Source: Litoribacillus peritrichatus (GTDB lineage: Bacteria > Pseudomonadota > Gammaproteobacteria > Pseudomonadales > Litoribrevibacteraceae). From it: 64,000 nt of DNA. Below the pieces are notes generated by a model. The model was not told the origin of the DNA and did no database searches. It worked only from the letters and a program-made list of their open reading frames with translations. A program made the translations under genes and the position numbers. The DNA lies in NCBI RefSeq assembly GCF_039537985.1, contig NZ_BAABBN010000015.1:124001-188000 (forward strand), written 5' to 3'. Shown here one piece after another: positions 17,493-26,320 of this stretch. Position 1 is the stretch's first letter. The number at the start of each line of letters is the position of its first letter.

Positions 17493-18656
17493 ATGAACGT
17501 TTTTAAACCCGTTTTAATTTACTCCCTCATGACGGCGCTGTGTGGTTCGGCTTCTTTCTGGTCTTTACAGGCGAATGCCTCTGACTACCGAGATGTCATC
17601 AACGAGTTCGATCAGTATAAGCAATCCACTGAAGCTGAATTCGAAGCATTTGAAAAAGCAATTGATCTGGCGTATCAGGAGTTTATGGGTGAAATTGAAG
17701 CGGTCTGGGGGGATACAACCTTTACCAGTCGTCATCAATGGGTTGAATACGACGAAACGTTAACTCAGCGCACATTAGTGGACTATCAGGCTGATGAGAT
17801 CGTGGTGGAGTTTATTGATGTTGATGCGGATCAGGTGTCGTCGGTTGAGCTTGCAGAACAACTGAATAAAACCCTGTCCTCCACTTTGGCTCAGGCGGTA
17901 GAGAATGACCCTGTATTGCAAAAGGCAGCTGAGCAATCGAACCAGACCATTCAGGTTGAGGGTGAAAGTGCTCAGGTCACTATGCTACCGGAATTGTTGA
18001 CCAGCCAAAATGAAAACTCCATGGCAGTGGCAAAGGCACTGACCACGGGCGATGGCGTGAGCCAGAGTTATTTGCCCAGTTCCCGGCGCCTCACTGTCGT
18101 CATAACACTCCCGGAAGAATACGGGATGAAAAAAGCTGACCGATATTGGGAGGCTACAGCTAAATACGCTAAAGAATGGAAGCTTGAGCCTGCATTGGTG
18201 ATGGCAATTATCCATACCGAAAGCAGTTTTAACCCAATGGCGCGCTCCCGAATTCCTGCCTATGGTTTGATGCAAATTGTCCCACGTACTGCCGGGAAAG
18301 ACGCAGCCAAGAAAATCTACGGTAAAAGTAAGCTGTTTAAAGCCAAGTATTTGTACAATCCGGAAAATAATATTCGGGTCGGTGCGGCTTATCTGAATGT
18401 GCTTAATTATCGCTACTTGCGGGGTATTCATAACCCGGAAAGTCGCTTGTACTGTACGATCGCTGCTTACAATACCGGTACTGCGAACGTGGCAAAAGCC
18501 TTTATTGATCAGAAAAGTATGCAAAAGGCTTATGCCCGGATTAATCAGCTGGAGCCGAGTGAGGTCTATGACATTTTGGCCACTCGTCTACCTTACAAAG
18601 AAACCCGAGGTTACCTAAAGAAAGTGGTTGGTCGTTATTTACAGTACGTAAATTAA
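17493..18656 (+). CDS. mltC: MltC-like lytic transglycosylase
   Basis: Protein of 387 aa with two parts: an N-terminal DUF3393-like region (about 30-190) typical of MltC, and a C-terminal SLT domain (about 215-380). The latter has catalytic Glu in AIIHTESSFNPMARS (~Glu243), AYGLMQIVP and CTIAAYNTGTANVAKAF. A signal peptide ends near QANA-SD. MltC in enterics is a lipoprotein, but I see no well-placed lipobox Cys here, so it may be a soluble periplasmic form. A TTG at 17478 gives a longer frame; the ATG has AGG at suitable distance. Confidence 0.85.
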   Translation: MNVFKPVLIYSLMTALCGSASFWSLQANASDYRDVINEFDQYKQSTEAEFEAFEKAIDLAYQEFMGEIEAVWGDTTFTSRHQWVEYDETLTQRTLVDYQADEIVVEFIDVDADQVSSVELAEQLNKTLSSTLAQAVENDPVLQKAAEQSNQTIQVEGESAQVTMLPELLTSQNENSMAVAKALTTGDGVSQSYLPSSRRLTVVITLPEEYGMKKADRYWEATAKYAKEWKLEPALVMAIIHTESSFNPMARSRIPAYGLMQIVPRTAGKDAAKKIYGKSKLFKAKYLYNPENNIRVGAAYLNVLNYRYLRGIHNPESRLYCTIAAYNTGTANVAKAFIDQKSMQKAYARINQLEPSEVYDILATRLPYKETRGYLKKVVGRYLQYVN

Positions 18657-18725
18657 GCCTCTGATTTTTATGTCAGACATTTCCTCCATTCTATGTGTTA
18701 TGGCCGAGAGCTGATAGACTGATAA

Positions 18726-18996
18726 CTAAGGAACCTCTGAACAAGTCCGCTCTAGTTCAGCGGGCGCTAGAAAAACGTTAGAACAAGGCGAGCTTCGTAG
18801 AGAATGTCTAGACCTTTTCAAGAAGTTCAACACAGTTATAACGTTTTTAAAGCCCCGCCCTTCGGGGCCTTAAGAGAAATGCCTCTTTTTTGTTGCGGCT
18901 TTTTGACGTAACCCGTTATGCCTTCAAAACCGCGCCTCAAATAGACATTTCTCTTATAGGCCTGAGCAGAGAGGGACTTATTCAGAGGTTCCCTAA
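18726..18996. mobile_element. 263-bp MITE (IS5-type ends) with CTAA target-site duplication
   Basis: The element spans 18730-18992. Its ends are inverted repeats: the left end begins GGAACCTCTGAACAAGTCC and the right end matches it at 18 of 19 positions. The tetranucleotide CTAA flanks both sides (18726-18729 and 18993-18996), as expected for IS5-family transposition. The end sequence resembles the IS5 terminus as I recall it. There is no transposase ORF. Internally it holds a GCCCCG/CGGGGC hairpin and a longer inverted repeat (GGCCTTAAGAGAAATG near 18866 against CATTTCTCTTATAGGCC near 18946). The surrounding 18657-19098 contains no gene. Confidence 0.85.
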
Positions 18997-19098
18997 GAAT
19001 AAATCGTAAAAATACGTATAAGTGAATTGAAAAATATAACTATAAGTCTCTTCTAAGAGATTCGAGAATACTGAAACGACTAAGGAAAGAGGAAATCA

Positions 19099-19503
19099 AT
19101 GAAAAACACGTTTTTATTGATCTGTTCGCTGTTGTTTGTGTGGTTGGCAGGGTGTCAAAGCCAACCGGTGCAGCAGCATGTTGCTCAGCCTGCGATGCCA
19201 GGTTGGATCTTGAATCCCGGTAATGGCGCTGTGGGTTCATCCGTGATTCATGTTAAAGGTGTGCATTTTCAGAAACAGTTGGCTGTTTCGAGGGCGAGAC
19301 AGGAGTTAGCGGCTCGTCAGGGTGTGGATGTGGAATACATTCAAATGTCGACCGAAACAGTAAACAACCAAAATGCTTATACAAAAGTAAAGCGGGTGGG
19401 CAGTGAAGAGGTTTCCACGAAAACGGTGAAAGCCAGAGTGACTCAAACCTGGCAAAACCCAAACACCCGTGAGATTTTTGTGTTGGTAGAGCCGATCAAT
19501 TAA
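19099..19503 (+). CDS. Lipoprotein, LPP20-like family
   Basis: Protein of 134 aa with a lipoprotein signal peptide ending in WLAGC (Cys at 20). A PGWILNPG segment is followed by QKQLAVSRARQELAARQGV, the pattern of LPP20/FlgP-type lipoproteins, in which an Ala/Arg-rich helix precedes a beta-sheet. The role is unknown; family members are outer-membrane lipoproteins and some affect flagella. It is a single gene closed by a strong terminator and lies just downstream of the MITE. Confidence 0.7.
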   Translation: MKNTFLLICSLLFVWLAGCQSQPVQQHVAQPAMPGWILNPGNGAVGSSVIHVKGVHFQKQLAVSRARQELAARQGVDVEYIQMSTETVNNQNAYTKVKRVGSEEVSTKTVKARVTQTWQNPNTREIFVLVEPIN

Positions 19504-19546
19504 GCGAGTATTTTAGGTATTCGGCCAAAGAAATTTCTGATAACGT

Positions 19547-19586
19547 AAAAAGTCCGGCTAACTGGTGGTAGCCGGACTTTTTTTTG
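19547..19586 (+). terminator. Strong Rho-independent terminator
   Basis: AAAAGTCCGGCTA pairs with TAGCCGGACTTTT across an 8-nt loop, and the T-run continues to 19585. It closes the lipoprotein gene. Confidence 0.9.
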
Positions 19587-19843
19587 TTGTTATAATAAGC
19601 CTCTTTTTTCGGTATCACATGAGCTTATTGGGTTGGTTACCGAAACGCCATAGCAAAAAATAGCTTGAGACCTGGGACGTTAAAGACTGTGCTGTTTCCT
19701 TAAATAGCTAACTTTTCAATGGATTACCTTGGTTTATTTGGCCTGAATAAAATTTCTGATTTCATTAAAGCTATCTTAAGGGCGGCTTTGATGAAATTTA
19801 TGACGTATTTGAAAAAATAATTAAATTTTAGGAAATAGAAATT
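19587..19843. other. AT-rich leader before aspS
   Basis: No gene is seen. A -10-like TATAAT occurs at 19591-19596 and a small inverted repeat AATAAGC/GCTTATT lies close behind it. The aspS promoter is presumably here, but a clear -35/-10 pair could not be fixed. Confidence 0.3.
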
Positions 19844-21616
19844 ATGCGCAGCCATTATTGCGGTGCTTTAAGAAAAGAACATGTAGGACAAGAGATTACT
19901 CTGTGCGGTTGGGTTCATCGTCGTCGTGATCACGGTGGCGTTATTTTCCTGGACGTAAGAGACCGCGATGGTATTACGCAGGTAGTATTTGATCCGGATC
20001 GTGAAGACAGCTTCGCGACAGCGGACAGCGTTCGTAATGAGTTTGTTATTCAGTTGACGGGTATGGTTCGTGATCGTCCTGAAGGCACGACCAATAAAGA
20101 AATGCCTACGGGTGAAATTGAAGTGCTTGGTCACTCTTTGATCGTGTTGAACAAAGCAGAGACGCCTCCGTTCCAGTTGGATGAGCACCAGAGTGTGGGT
20201 GAAGACATCCGCCTGAAGTATCGTTATGTGGATCTTCGTCGTCCTGAGATGCTGACTAAACTGCGTCTGCGTTCTAAAATCACTACGGCGATCCGTAATC
20301 ACCTGGACGGTGAAGGCTTCCTGGATATTGAAACACCAATCCTGACGCGCGCTACGCCCGAAGGTGCCCGTGATTATTTGGTGCCTAGCCGTACTCACGC
20401 CAATAACTTTTTCGCGTTACCTCAGTCTCCTCAGTTGTTTAAGCAGCTTTTGATGGTTTCTGGTATGGATCGTTACTACCAGATTGCTAAGTGTTTCCGT
20501 GATGAAGATTTACGTGCTGATCGTCAGCCTGAATTTACCCAGATTGATATCGAGGCGTCTTTCGTTTCTGAAGAAGACATCATGTCGATCACTGAAGGCA
20601 TGATCCGTAACCTGTTTAAAGAAACGCTGGACGTTGATCTGGGCGCATTCCCTAGAATGCCTTACGCAGAAGCAATGGAAAAGTACGGCAGCGACAAGCC
20701 GGACATGCGTATCCCGCTTGAGTTGGTTGATGTTGCTGACCTGATGACCGAAGTAGAATTTAAAGTGTTCAGCGGTCCGGCGAAAGATCCAAAAGGTCGT
20801 GTGACTGCGCTTCGTCTACCGAAAGGCGCTGAACTGACCCGTAAGCAGATTGATGGCTATACGCAGTTTGTAGGCATCTACGGTGCGAAAGGTCTTGCAT
20901 ACATCAAGGTAAATGATAAATCTAACGTGGAAGAAGGCCTTCAGTCTCCGATTGTTAAGTTCTTACCAAACGATGTGCGCCAGGCAATTCTTGAGCGTAC
21001 TCAGGCTGAAGACGGCGATTTGATTTTCTTTGGTGCGGACTCTGCGAAAGTCGTTACTGAAGCACTGGGTGCGCTACGTTGTAAGTTAGGTGAAGATCTT
21101 GATCTTTATACGTGTGCATGGGCTCCGCTTTGGGTGGTTGATTTCCCAATGTTCGAAGAAACATCGGACGGTGGTTTGACTGCTATTCACCACCCGTTTA
21201 CTGCACCTTCATGCACGCCGGAAGAACTGAAAGCAAACCCAATTGATGCGCTTTCTCAAGCGTATGACATGGTGCTTAACGGTTGTGAATTGGGTGGTGG
21301 TTCTATCCGTATTCATGATCAGGCGATGCAGGAAGCAGTATTTGAAATTCTTGGTATCTCTGAAGAAGAGCAACAAGAGAAGTTCGGCTTCCTGTTGGAT
21401 GCATTGAAGTTTGGTGCTCCACCGCACGGTGGTTTGGCATTTGGTCTGGATCGCTTGGTTATGTTGATGACAGGCTCAGACTCGATTCGTGAAGTTATTG
21501 CTTTCCCTAAAACCCAAAGCGCAAGCTGTATGATGACAGACGCACCGGGTGAAGTTTCAAGCAAGCAACTTCGTGAGCTGAACATCAAGCTTAGAAAATC
21601 AGCAACTGAAGAATAA
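19844..21616 (+). CDS. aspS: Aspartyl-tRNA synthetase
   Basis: Bacterial-type class IIb synthetase of 590 aa. It has an N-terminal OB-fold (GWVHRRRDHGGVIFLDVRDR), motif 1 (RRPEMLTKLRLRSKI), the Asp-binding QSPQLFKQLLM, motif 2 (CFRDEDLRADRQPEFTQID), a GAD insertion and motif 3 (AFGLDRLVMLM). Length is standard. In relatives without AsnRS it is non-discriminating and also makes Asp-tRNA(Asn); that cannot be decided here. The codon usage suggests high expression. A hairpin terminator separates it from ruvC. The yebC-like gene usually found between the two is absent. Confidence 0.97.
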   Translation: MRSHYCGALRKEHVGQEITLCGWVHRRRDHGGVIFLDVRDRDGITQVVFDPDREDSFATADSVRNEFVIQLTGMVRDRPEGTTNKEMPTGEIEVLGHSLIVLNKAETPPFQLDEHQSVGEDIRLKYRYVDLRRPEMLTKLRLRSKITTAIRNHLDGEGFLDIETPILTRATPEGARDYLVPSRTHANNFFALPQSPQLFKQLLMVSGMDRYYQIAKCFRDEDLRADRQPEFTQIDIEASFVSEEDIMSITEGMIRNLFKETLDVDLGAFPRMPYAEAMEKYGSDKPDMRIPLELVDVADLMTEVEFKVFSGPAKDPKGRVTALRLPKGAELTRKQIDGYTQFVGIYGAKGLAYIKVNDKSNVEEGLQSPIVKFLPNDVRQAILERTQAEDGDLIFFGADSAKVVTEALGALRCKLGEDLDLYTCAWAPLWVVDFPMFEETSDGGLTAIHHPFTAPSCTPEELKANPIDALSQAYDMVLNGCELGGGSIRIHDQAMQEAVFEILGISEEEQQEKFGFLLDALKFGAPPHGGLAFGLDRLVMLMTGSDSIREVIAFPKTQSASCMMTDAPGEVSSKQLRELNIKLRKSATEE

Positions 21617-21637
21617 TTCCATTTTTTAAGTTGTAAT

Positions 21638-21685
21638 AAAGAACCTTGATCGGCTGGTATTTATATCAGCCGTTCAGGGTTCTTT
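21638..21685 (+). terminator. Terminator after aspS
   Basis: Long stem: AAAGAACC-TGA-CGGCTG pairs with CAGCCG-TCA-GGTTCTTT across a ~10-nt loop, ending in TTTT. Confidence 0.75.
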
Positions 21686-21723
21686 TGTAAGATGGCCAGT
21701 TAAAATTTCAGTGGGCGTTAGTT

Positions 21724-22248
21724 ATGGCAATCATATTAGGGATTGACCCCGGTTCTCGTGTGACGGGTTATGGTGTGATTAATACCGTAGGCGTGAAACA
21801 TGAATACATTGCCAGTGGTTGCATTCGGGTGAAGGGTGAAACCTTGCCAGAAAAGCTGAAATACATTTTTGAAGGTGTGAATGAGGTCATTGATACTTAC
21901 ATTCCACAAGAGATGGCCATTGAACAGGTTTTTATGGCCAAAAACGCGGATTCTGCACTAAAACTGGGACAGGCGAGAGGCTCTGCGATTGTGGCTGCAA
22001 CCTCCCAGAACCTTCCCGTGTTTGAATACGCGGCTCGTCGTGTTAAACAGTCTGTCGTGGGCAAAGGCAGTGCGGATAAAGCGCAGGTTCAGCATATGGT
22101 TAAAACCTTGTTGAAACTGGCCGCGACCCCTCAGGCCGATGCTGCAGATGCGTTGGCCATTGCTTTATGCCACGCCAATACTCGCTTGAGTATGGTGAAG
22201 ATGGGCGGAGCCAATGCTGTGCGACGAGGCCGGGTCAGAACGATTTAA
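21724..22248 (+). CDS. ruvC: Holliday junction resolvase RuvC
   Basis: RNase H-fold endonuclease of 174 aa that cuts Holliday junctions. The acidic catalytic residues are visible in LGIDPGSRVTGYG (Asp7), MAIEQVFMAKNADS (Glu) and DAADALAIALCHAN (two Asp). It is the first gene of ruvCAB, with ruvA starting 19 nt after its stop. Confidence 0.96.
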   Translation: MAIILGIDPGSRVTGYGVINTVGVKHEYIASGCIRVKGETLPEKLKYIFEGVNEVIDTYIPQEMAIEQVFMAKNADSALKLGQARGSAIVAATSQNLPVFEYAARRVKQSVVGKGSADKAQVQHMVKTLLKLAATPQADAADALAIALCHANTRLSMVKMGGANAVRRGRVRTI

Positions 22249-22266
22249 CTTTGAAAAGGAAAGAGC

Positions 22267-22881
22267 GTGATAGGTCAGATTAAAGGCGTACTTGAAGAAA
22301 AAAATGCACCTCAACTGTTGGTTGATGTGAACGGTGTTGGTTACGAAATCGAAGCGCCTATGACCACGATTTTTCAGTTAGGAAGTGTAGGAACAAACGT
22401 TGTTTTGTATACGCATCTAACGGTAAGAGAAGATGCGCATTTGCTTTACGGGTTTATTTCTAAACGAGATCGAACCTTGTTTAAAACCTTGATCAAAGTG
22501 AATGGCGTTGGCCCTAAGATGGCTCTGGGCATTTTATCAAGTCTCGATGCTGATCAGTTTGTGTCCTGTATTCATGCAGAAGATACTACCGCATTGGTGA
22601 AACTGCCTGGAATCGGCAAGAAAACTGCTGAACGACTGGTCATCGAGATGAAAGATCGCCTTAAAGACTGGGCGGGTGCTGAAACGGCGTTGCCTCTGGA
22701 AGCTGCCTCTGGTAATACTCCTGTTCCGGATCAGAACGCTGAGCTGGAAGCTGAAAGTGCCCTGATTGCATTAGGCTACAAGCCGCAGGATGCTACGAAG
22801 ATGGTGAATGCGGTGAAAGGTCAGGCACAATCCAGTGAAGAACTGATTCGCCTGGCGCTAAAGAGTATGGTTCAGCGTTAA
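22267..22881 (+). CDS. ruvA: Holliday junction branch-migration protein RuvA
   Basis: Protein of 204 aa: an N-terminal OB-fold (MIGQIKGVLEEK), two helix-hairpin-helix motifs (LIKVNGVGPKMALGIL and LVKLPGIGKKTAERLVIEMK) and a C-terminal UBA-like domain that contacts RuvB. The start is GTG behind AAGGAAAGAGC. The tetramer holds the four-way junction for RuvB. Confidence 0.96.
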   Translation: MIGQIKGVLEEKNAPQLLVDVNGVGYEIEAPMTTIFQLGSVGTNVVLYTHLTVREDAHLLYGFISKRDRTLFKTLIKVNGVGPKMALGILSSLDADQFVSCIHAEDTTALVKLPGIGKKTAERLVIEMKDRLKDWAGAETALPLEAASGNTPVPDQNAELEAESALIALGYKPQDATKMVNAVKGQAQSSEELIRLALKSMVQR

Positions 22882-22942
22882 GCAACACACATTAAACCGT
22901 TAATTTAATTATTAATAAAACCTCTGAATTGGTATTGATTTC

Positions 22943-23956
22943 ATGTTAGAACCGGATCGTTTAATTTCAGCAGAAGAGGCTCCTGTGGAGCTTAATCATG
23001 ACAGGGCGCTTCGCCCGAAACGATTGGCTGATTACGTTGGTCAGCATGAAGTTCGCGACCAAATGTCGATCTTTATTGAGGCGGCCCGGAAGCGGGAAGA
23101 AGCACTCGATCACACCTTGATTTTTGGCCCTCCGGGTTTAGGGAAAACCACTTTGGCCAACATCGTAGCCAATGAAATGGGTGTGGATATTAAAACCACC
23201 TCTGGCCCTGTGTTGGAAAAAGCCGGTGATCTGGCAGCTATGCTGACCAATCTGGAACCGCACGATGTGCTGTTTATTGATGAAATCCACCGTTTAAGTC
23301 CGGCGATCGAAGAAGTTTTGTACCCGGCAATGGAGGATTATCAGCTGGATATTATGATCGGTGAAGGGCCGGCAGCACGATCCATTAAACTGGATTTGCC
23401 ACCGTTCACCCTCGTCGGAGCAACGACCAGGGCTGGTTTGTTGACGTCTCCACTGCGTGACCGGTTTGGTATTGTTCAGCGGCTTGAATTTTATTCAGTG
23501 AAAGATCTGACCTTCATCGTACAGCGTTCTGCTGAAAAGCTGGGTATGACGATGGATGTAGCCGGGGCGGAAGTCGTTGCCCGGCGATCAAGAGGGACAC
23601 CGCGTATTGCGAACCGCTTACTTCGCCGAGTCAGAGATTTTGCGGAAGTTAAGTGCGAAGGGGTTGTGGATAAGAGTGCTGCGGATCAGGCGTTGAATAT
23701 GCTGCATGTGGATCAGCACGGTTTGGATCACATGGATCGCAGGTTGTTGCTGGCCATGATCGAAAAGTTTGACGGTGGCCCGGTTGGGGTCGACAGTCTG
23801 GCGGCCGCGATCAGTGAAGAGCGGGATACCATTGAAGATGTTCTTGAACCTTATTTGATTCAGCAAGGCTTTGTTATGAGAACGCCGAGAGGCCGTGTCG
23901 TCACCCAAAGTGCTTACTTGCACTTTGGCTTAGACGTACCAAAAGAAGATAAATAA
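22943..23956 (+). CDS. ruvB: Holliday junction helicase RuvB
   Basis: AAA+ motor of 337 aa. Walker A is GPPGLGKTTLA and Walker B is LFIDEIHRL. Sensor I lies in LVGATTRAGLLTSPLRDRFG, and the winged-helix domain ends GRVVTQSAYLHFGL. It drives branch migration with RuvA. No ybgC-like thioesterase gene follows, unlike the common ruvB-ybgC-tolQ arrangement. Confidence 0.97.
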   Translation: MLEPDRLISAEEAPVELNHDRALRPKRLADYVGQHEVRDQMSIFIEAARKREEALDHTLIFGPPGLGKTTLANIVANEMGVDIKTTSGPVLEKAGDLAAMLTNLEPHDVLFIDEIHRLSPAIEEVLYPAMEDYQLDIMIGEGPAARSIKLDLPPFTLVGATTRAGLLTSPLRDRFGIVQRLEFYSVKDLTFIVQRSAEKLGMTMDVAGAEVVARRSRGTPRIANRLLRRVRDFAEVKCEGVVDKSAADQALNMLHVDQHGLDHMDRRLLLAMIEKFDGGPVGVDSLAAAISEERDTIEDVLEPYLIQQGFVMRTPRGRVVTQSAYLHFGLDVPKEDK

Positions 23957-24136
23957 CCTGATTTCTTCTGAAAAAGTGTGAATTGATATAAATTTGTGCA
24001 TAAACGCATGAACGAATCAATATTTTTAAACTCTTAAGTAGTACACTTGAGACCTTACTTTAAGCACCTAACTCGAATGGCCTTCACAAAGTAACGGCCT
24101 TCGTTACAGGATATATCTTCAAAAAGGGATAAATAC

Positions 24137-24820
24137 ATGCAGGAACAACTATCTGTATGGGAGTTGATCAGTGATGCATCGCTGCTGGTTCAACTGGTAA
24201 TGCTCATTCTTCTTCTGGCCTCCGTAACTTCCTGGGCCATCATTGTCCAAAGAGCCCGAATTTTATCGGCGGCCAAACGCTCAGCTTCAGAGTTTGAAGA
24301 CCGCTTTTGGTCAGGCATGGATTTGGCGCAGCTTTATCGTGAAGTGTCGACTAACCCAAACCCAGACAGTGGCATGGAAAGTATTTTTCGCGCCGGTTTT
24401 AAAGAGTTCAGTCGTTTGAGACAACAACCCAGTGTTGATCCGGATGCGGTGATGGAAGGCTCGTTAAGGGCCATGCGCGTGGCGTGCTCGAAGGAAGCAG
24501 AAAAACTGGAAGAAACGCTTCCTTTCTTGGCAACCGTAGGTTCGACCAGCCCGTACATAGGTTTGTTTGGTACGGTTTGGGGCATCATGAACTCATTCCG
24601 TGGTTTGGCAACCATGAAGCAGGCAACGCTTGCTGTTGTTGCTCCTGGTATTTCTGAAGCGTTGATTGCAACGGCCATTGGTTTGTTTGCGGCGATTCCG
24701 GCTGTGATTGGTTATAACCGTTTTACCGCCGTCGCGGACGATATTGTCAGCAGTTACGAAACCTTTGCCGATGAATTCTCAGCCATTCTTCACCGTAAAG
24801 TCCACTCCGTTCAGGGGTAA
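24137..24820 (+). CDS. tolQ: Tol-Pal system protein TolQ
   Basis: MotA/TolQ/ExbB proton channel subunit of 227 aa. Three transmembrane helices lie at about 16-38, 135-157 and 168-190. The conserved block LATVGSTSPYIGLFGTVWGIM and the TATIGLFAAIPAVIGYNRF segment are present. With TolR it energises TolA for outer-membrane constriction at division. AAGGGATAAATAC ATG gives a clear start. It is first in tolQRAB-pal-cpoB. Confidence 0.96.
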   Translation: MQEQLSVWELISDASLLVQLVMLILLLASVTSWAIIVQRARILSAAKRSASEFEDRFWSGMDLAQLYREVSTNPNPDSGMESIFRAGFKEFSRLRQQPSVDPDAVMEGSLRAMRVACSKEAEKLEETLPFLATVGSTSPYIGLFGTVWGIMNSFRGLATMKQATLAVVAPGISEALIATAIGLFAAIPAVIGYNRFTAVADDIVSSYETFADEFSAILHRKVHSVQG

Positions 24821-24894
24821 GTCGATTTAAAACGCCTTCAGGGAGAAGGCGTTGTAAACACAGCTGATGTCAAATTGTTAAACAGGGTATAAAC

Positions 24895-25344
24895 ATGGCG
24901 GCTCCTCATCCTATTCGTGGCTCAAATAAAAAGCACAGGCCTATGTCTGAGATCAATGTGGTTCCTTACATTGATGTTATGTTAGTGCTGCTTGTAATTT
25001 TTATGGCAACGGCGCCTTTATTAACGCAAGGGGTCAGTGTTGAGCTGCCAAAAGTGGATTCTGAATTGATTGATGAAACCAAACAGGCAGACCCTATGGT
25101 TGTTTCTATCAACCAGCAAGGCGATTATTTTCTGGAAGTAGGCAGCTCAAACCGAAAAGCCATTGAATTGGAGAAACTGCTGATTCGGGTGAAAGCCAAG
25201 CGGAGTCAGGCACCGGATACAGCGGTGTTGATTCGGGGAGATGAGCGCGTTCCTTACGGTAAAGTCGTGGCTTTGATGGGGCAGTTGCAACAGTCAGGCG
25301 TCGAAAATGTCGGTTTGATTACTGAGCCAGTAGAGACCAATTAA
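24895..25344 (+). CDS. tolR: Tol-Pal system protein TolR
   Basis: Protein of 149 aa with one N-terminal transmembrane helix carrying the protonatable Asp (NVVPYIDVMLVLLVIFMATAP) and a periplasmic ExbD/TolR domain. It forms the proton-conducting pore with TolQ and couples to TolA. TolA begins 4 nt after its stop. Confidence 0.96.
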   Translation: MAAPHPIRGSNKKHRPMSEINVVPYIDVMLVLLVIFMATAPLLTQGVSVELPKVDSELIDETKQADPMVVSINQQGDYFLEVGSSNRKAIELEKLLIRVKAKRSQAPDTAVLIRGDERVPYGKVVALMGQLQQSGVENVGLITEPVETN

Positions 25345-25348
25345 ATCG

Positions 25349-26314
25349 ATGAATGCTTTGAAAACGCTTAAAACACCGCTGCTGATTTCCGGAGCACTGC
25401 ATGTTCTGTTTGCGCTGTTGCTATTGATTAATTGGGGCAGTGAAAAAACCGAAAAAGAACAGGTTGTGGTGCCTCAGCACGTCAAGGCTTCGGTGGTAAC
25501 GGATGACCCGTTAAAATATAAAAAACAACAGAACATGGCCGAGAAGCGTAAGCAGTGGGAGGCGGAGCGCAAGCGCAAAGCCGATCAGGAGCGTAAGCGC
25601 GCATTGGCGGAAAAGAAAAAGATAGAAGATAAGAAGCGCAAAGAAGCCGAGCGCAAGAAAAAACTGGCAGATCAAAAACGAAAGGATGCAGCCAAGAAAA
25701 AAGCGGCGGAAGAAAAGAAAAAACAAGAAGCCCTGGCCCTGAAGAAGAAAGAGCAGGCGCAAAAGAAAAAGGAAGCCGAGGACAAGCGCTTGGCGGAAGA
25801 AAAGAAAAAAGCGGATGAGTTAAAACGAAAGCAGGAAGAAGAGCGCAAAGCCAAAGAAGAGCTTCGTAAACAGGAAGAAGAGTTGGCACGTTTGGAGCTG
25901 GAAAGGAAGGAAAAAGAGCAGGAAGAGCAAGAGTTGAAAGAGCTGGAACTTCTTGAGCAAGAACTTGCAGAGCTGGAAAGACAGGCAAGTGAGCGCAAGA
26001 AAAACCAGGAAAGCCAGAATAATATGATTATTCAAATATCTGCGATTATTAAAGAGTCGGTAAATGCGAATTGGGAGCTACCACCTGGATATGATAGCCA
26101 GTGGAATGTTGTCTTAAGATTGTACTTTCAGCCTGATGGTGACTTGAGAAAAGTTGAAACCGTTCGCTCCTCTGGGAATGTAGGTTTTGATCGAAGTGCG
26201 GAACAAGCAGCTTGGCGGATGGGAACTATTCCTGAAATTCGTGATCTTGATGAAGCAACCTTTAAAAAAATTCAACGTATTAAGCTGGAGTTTGCTCCAG
26301 AATCAGGAGAATAA
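25349..26314 (+). CDS. tolA: Cell envelope protein TolA
   Basis: Protein of 321 aa: one membrane anchor (LLISGALHVLFALLLLINW, ~12-30), then a Lys/Glu/Ala-rich helical rod from ~60 to ~220. A compact C-terminal domain III (~225-321, with ESVNANWELPPGY) binds TolB/Pal in relatives. The purine-rich rod creates long spurious antisense frames between 25482 and 26035. Confidence 0.95.
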   Translation: MNALKTLKTPLLISGALHVLFALLLLINWGSEKTEKEQVVVPQHVKASVVTDDPLKYKKQQNMAEKRKQWEAERKRKADQERKRALAEKKKIEDKKRKEAERKKKLADQKRKDAAKKKAAEEKKKQEALALKKKEQAQKKKEAEDKRLAEEKKKADELKRKQEEERKAKEELRKQEEELARLELERKEKEQEEQELKELELLEQELAELERQASERKKNQESQNNMIIQISAIIKESVNANWELPPGYDSQWNVVLRLYFQPDGDLRKVETVRSSGNVGFDRSAEQAAWRMGTIPEIRDLDEATFKKIQRIKLEFAPESGE

Positions 26315-26320
26315 ATAGCT

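Noticed and set aside
25482..26035. Several antisense frames of 70-168 codons opposite tolA
   Set aside because: They arise from the purine-rich Lys/Glu/Ala helix of TolA. The predicted products are Phe/Leu/Ser-rich low-complexity strings without ribosome sites.
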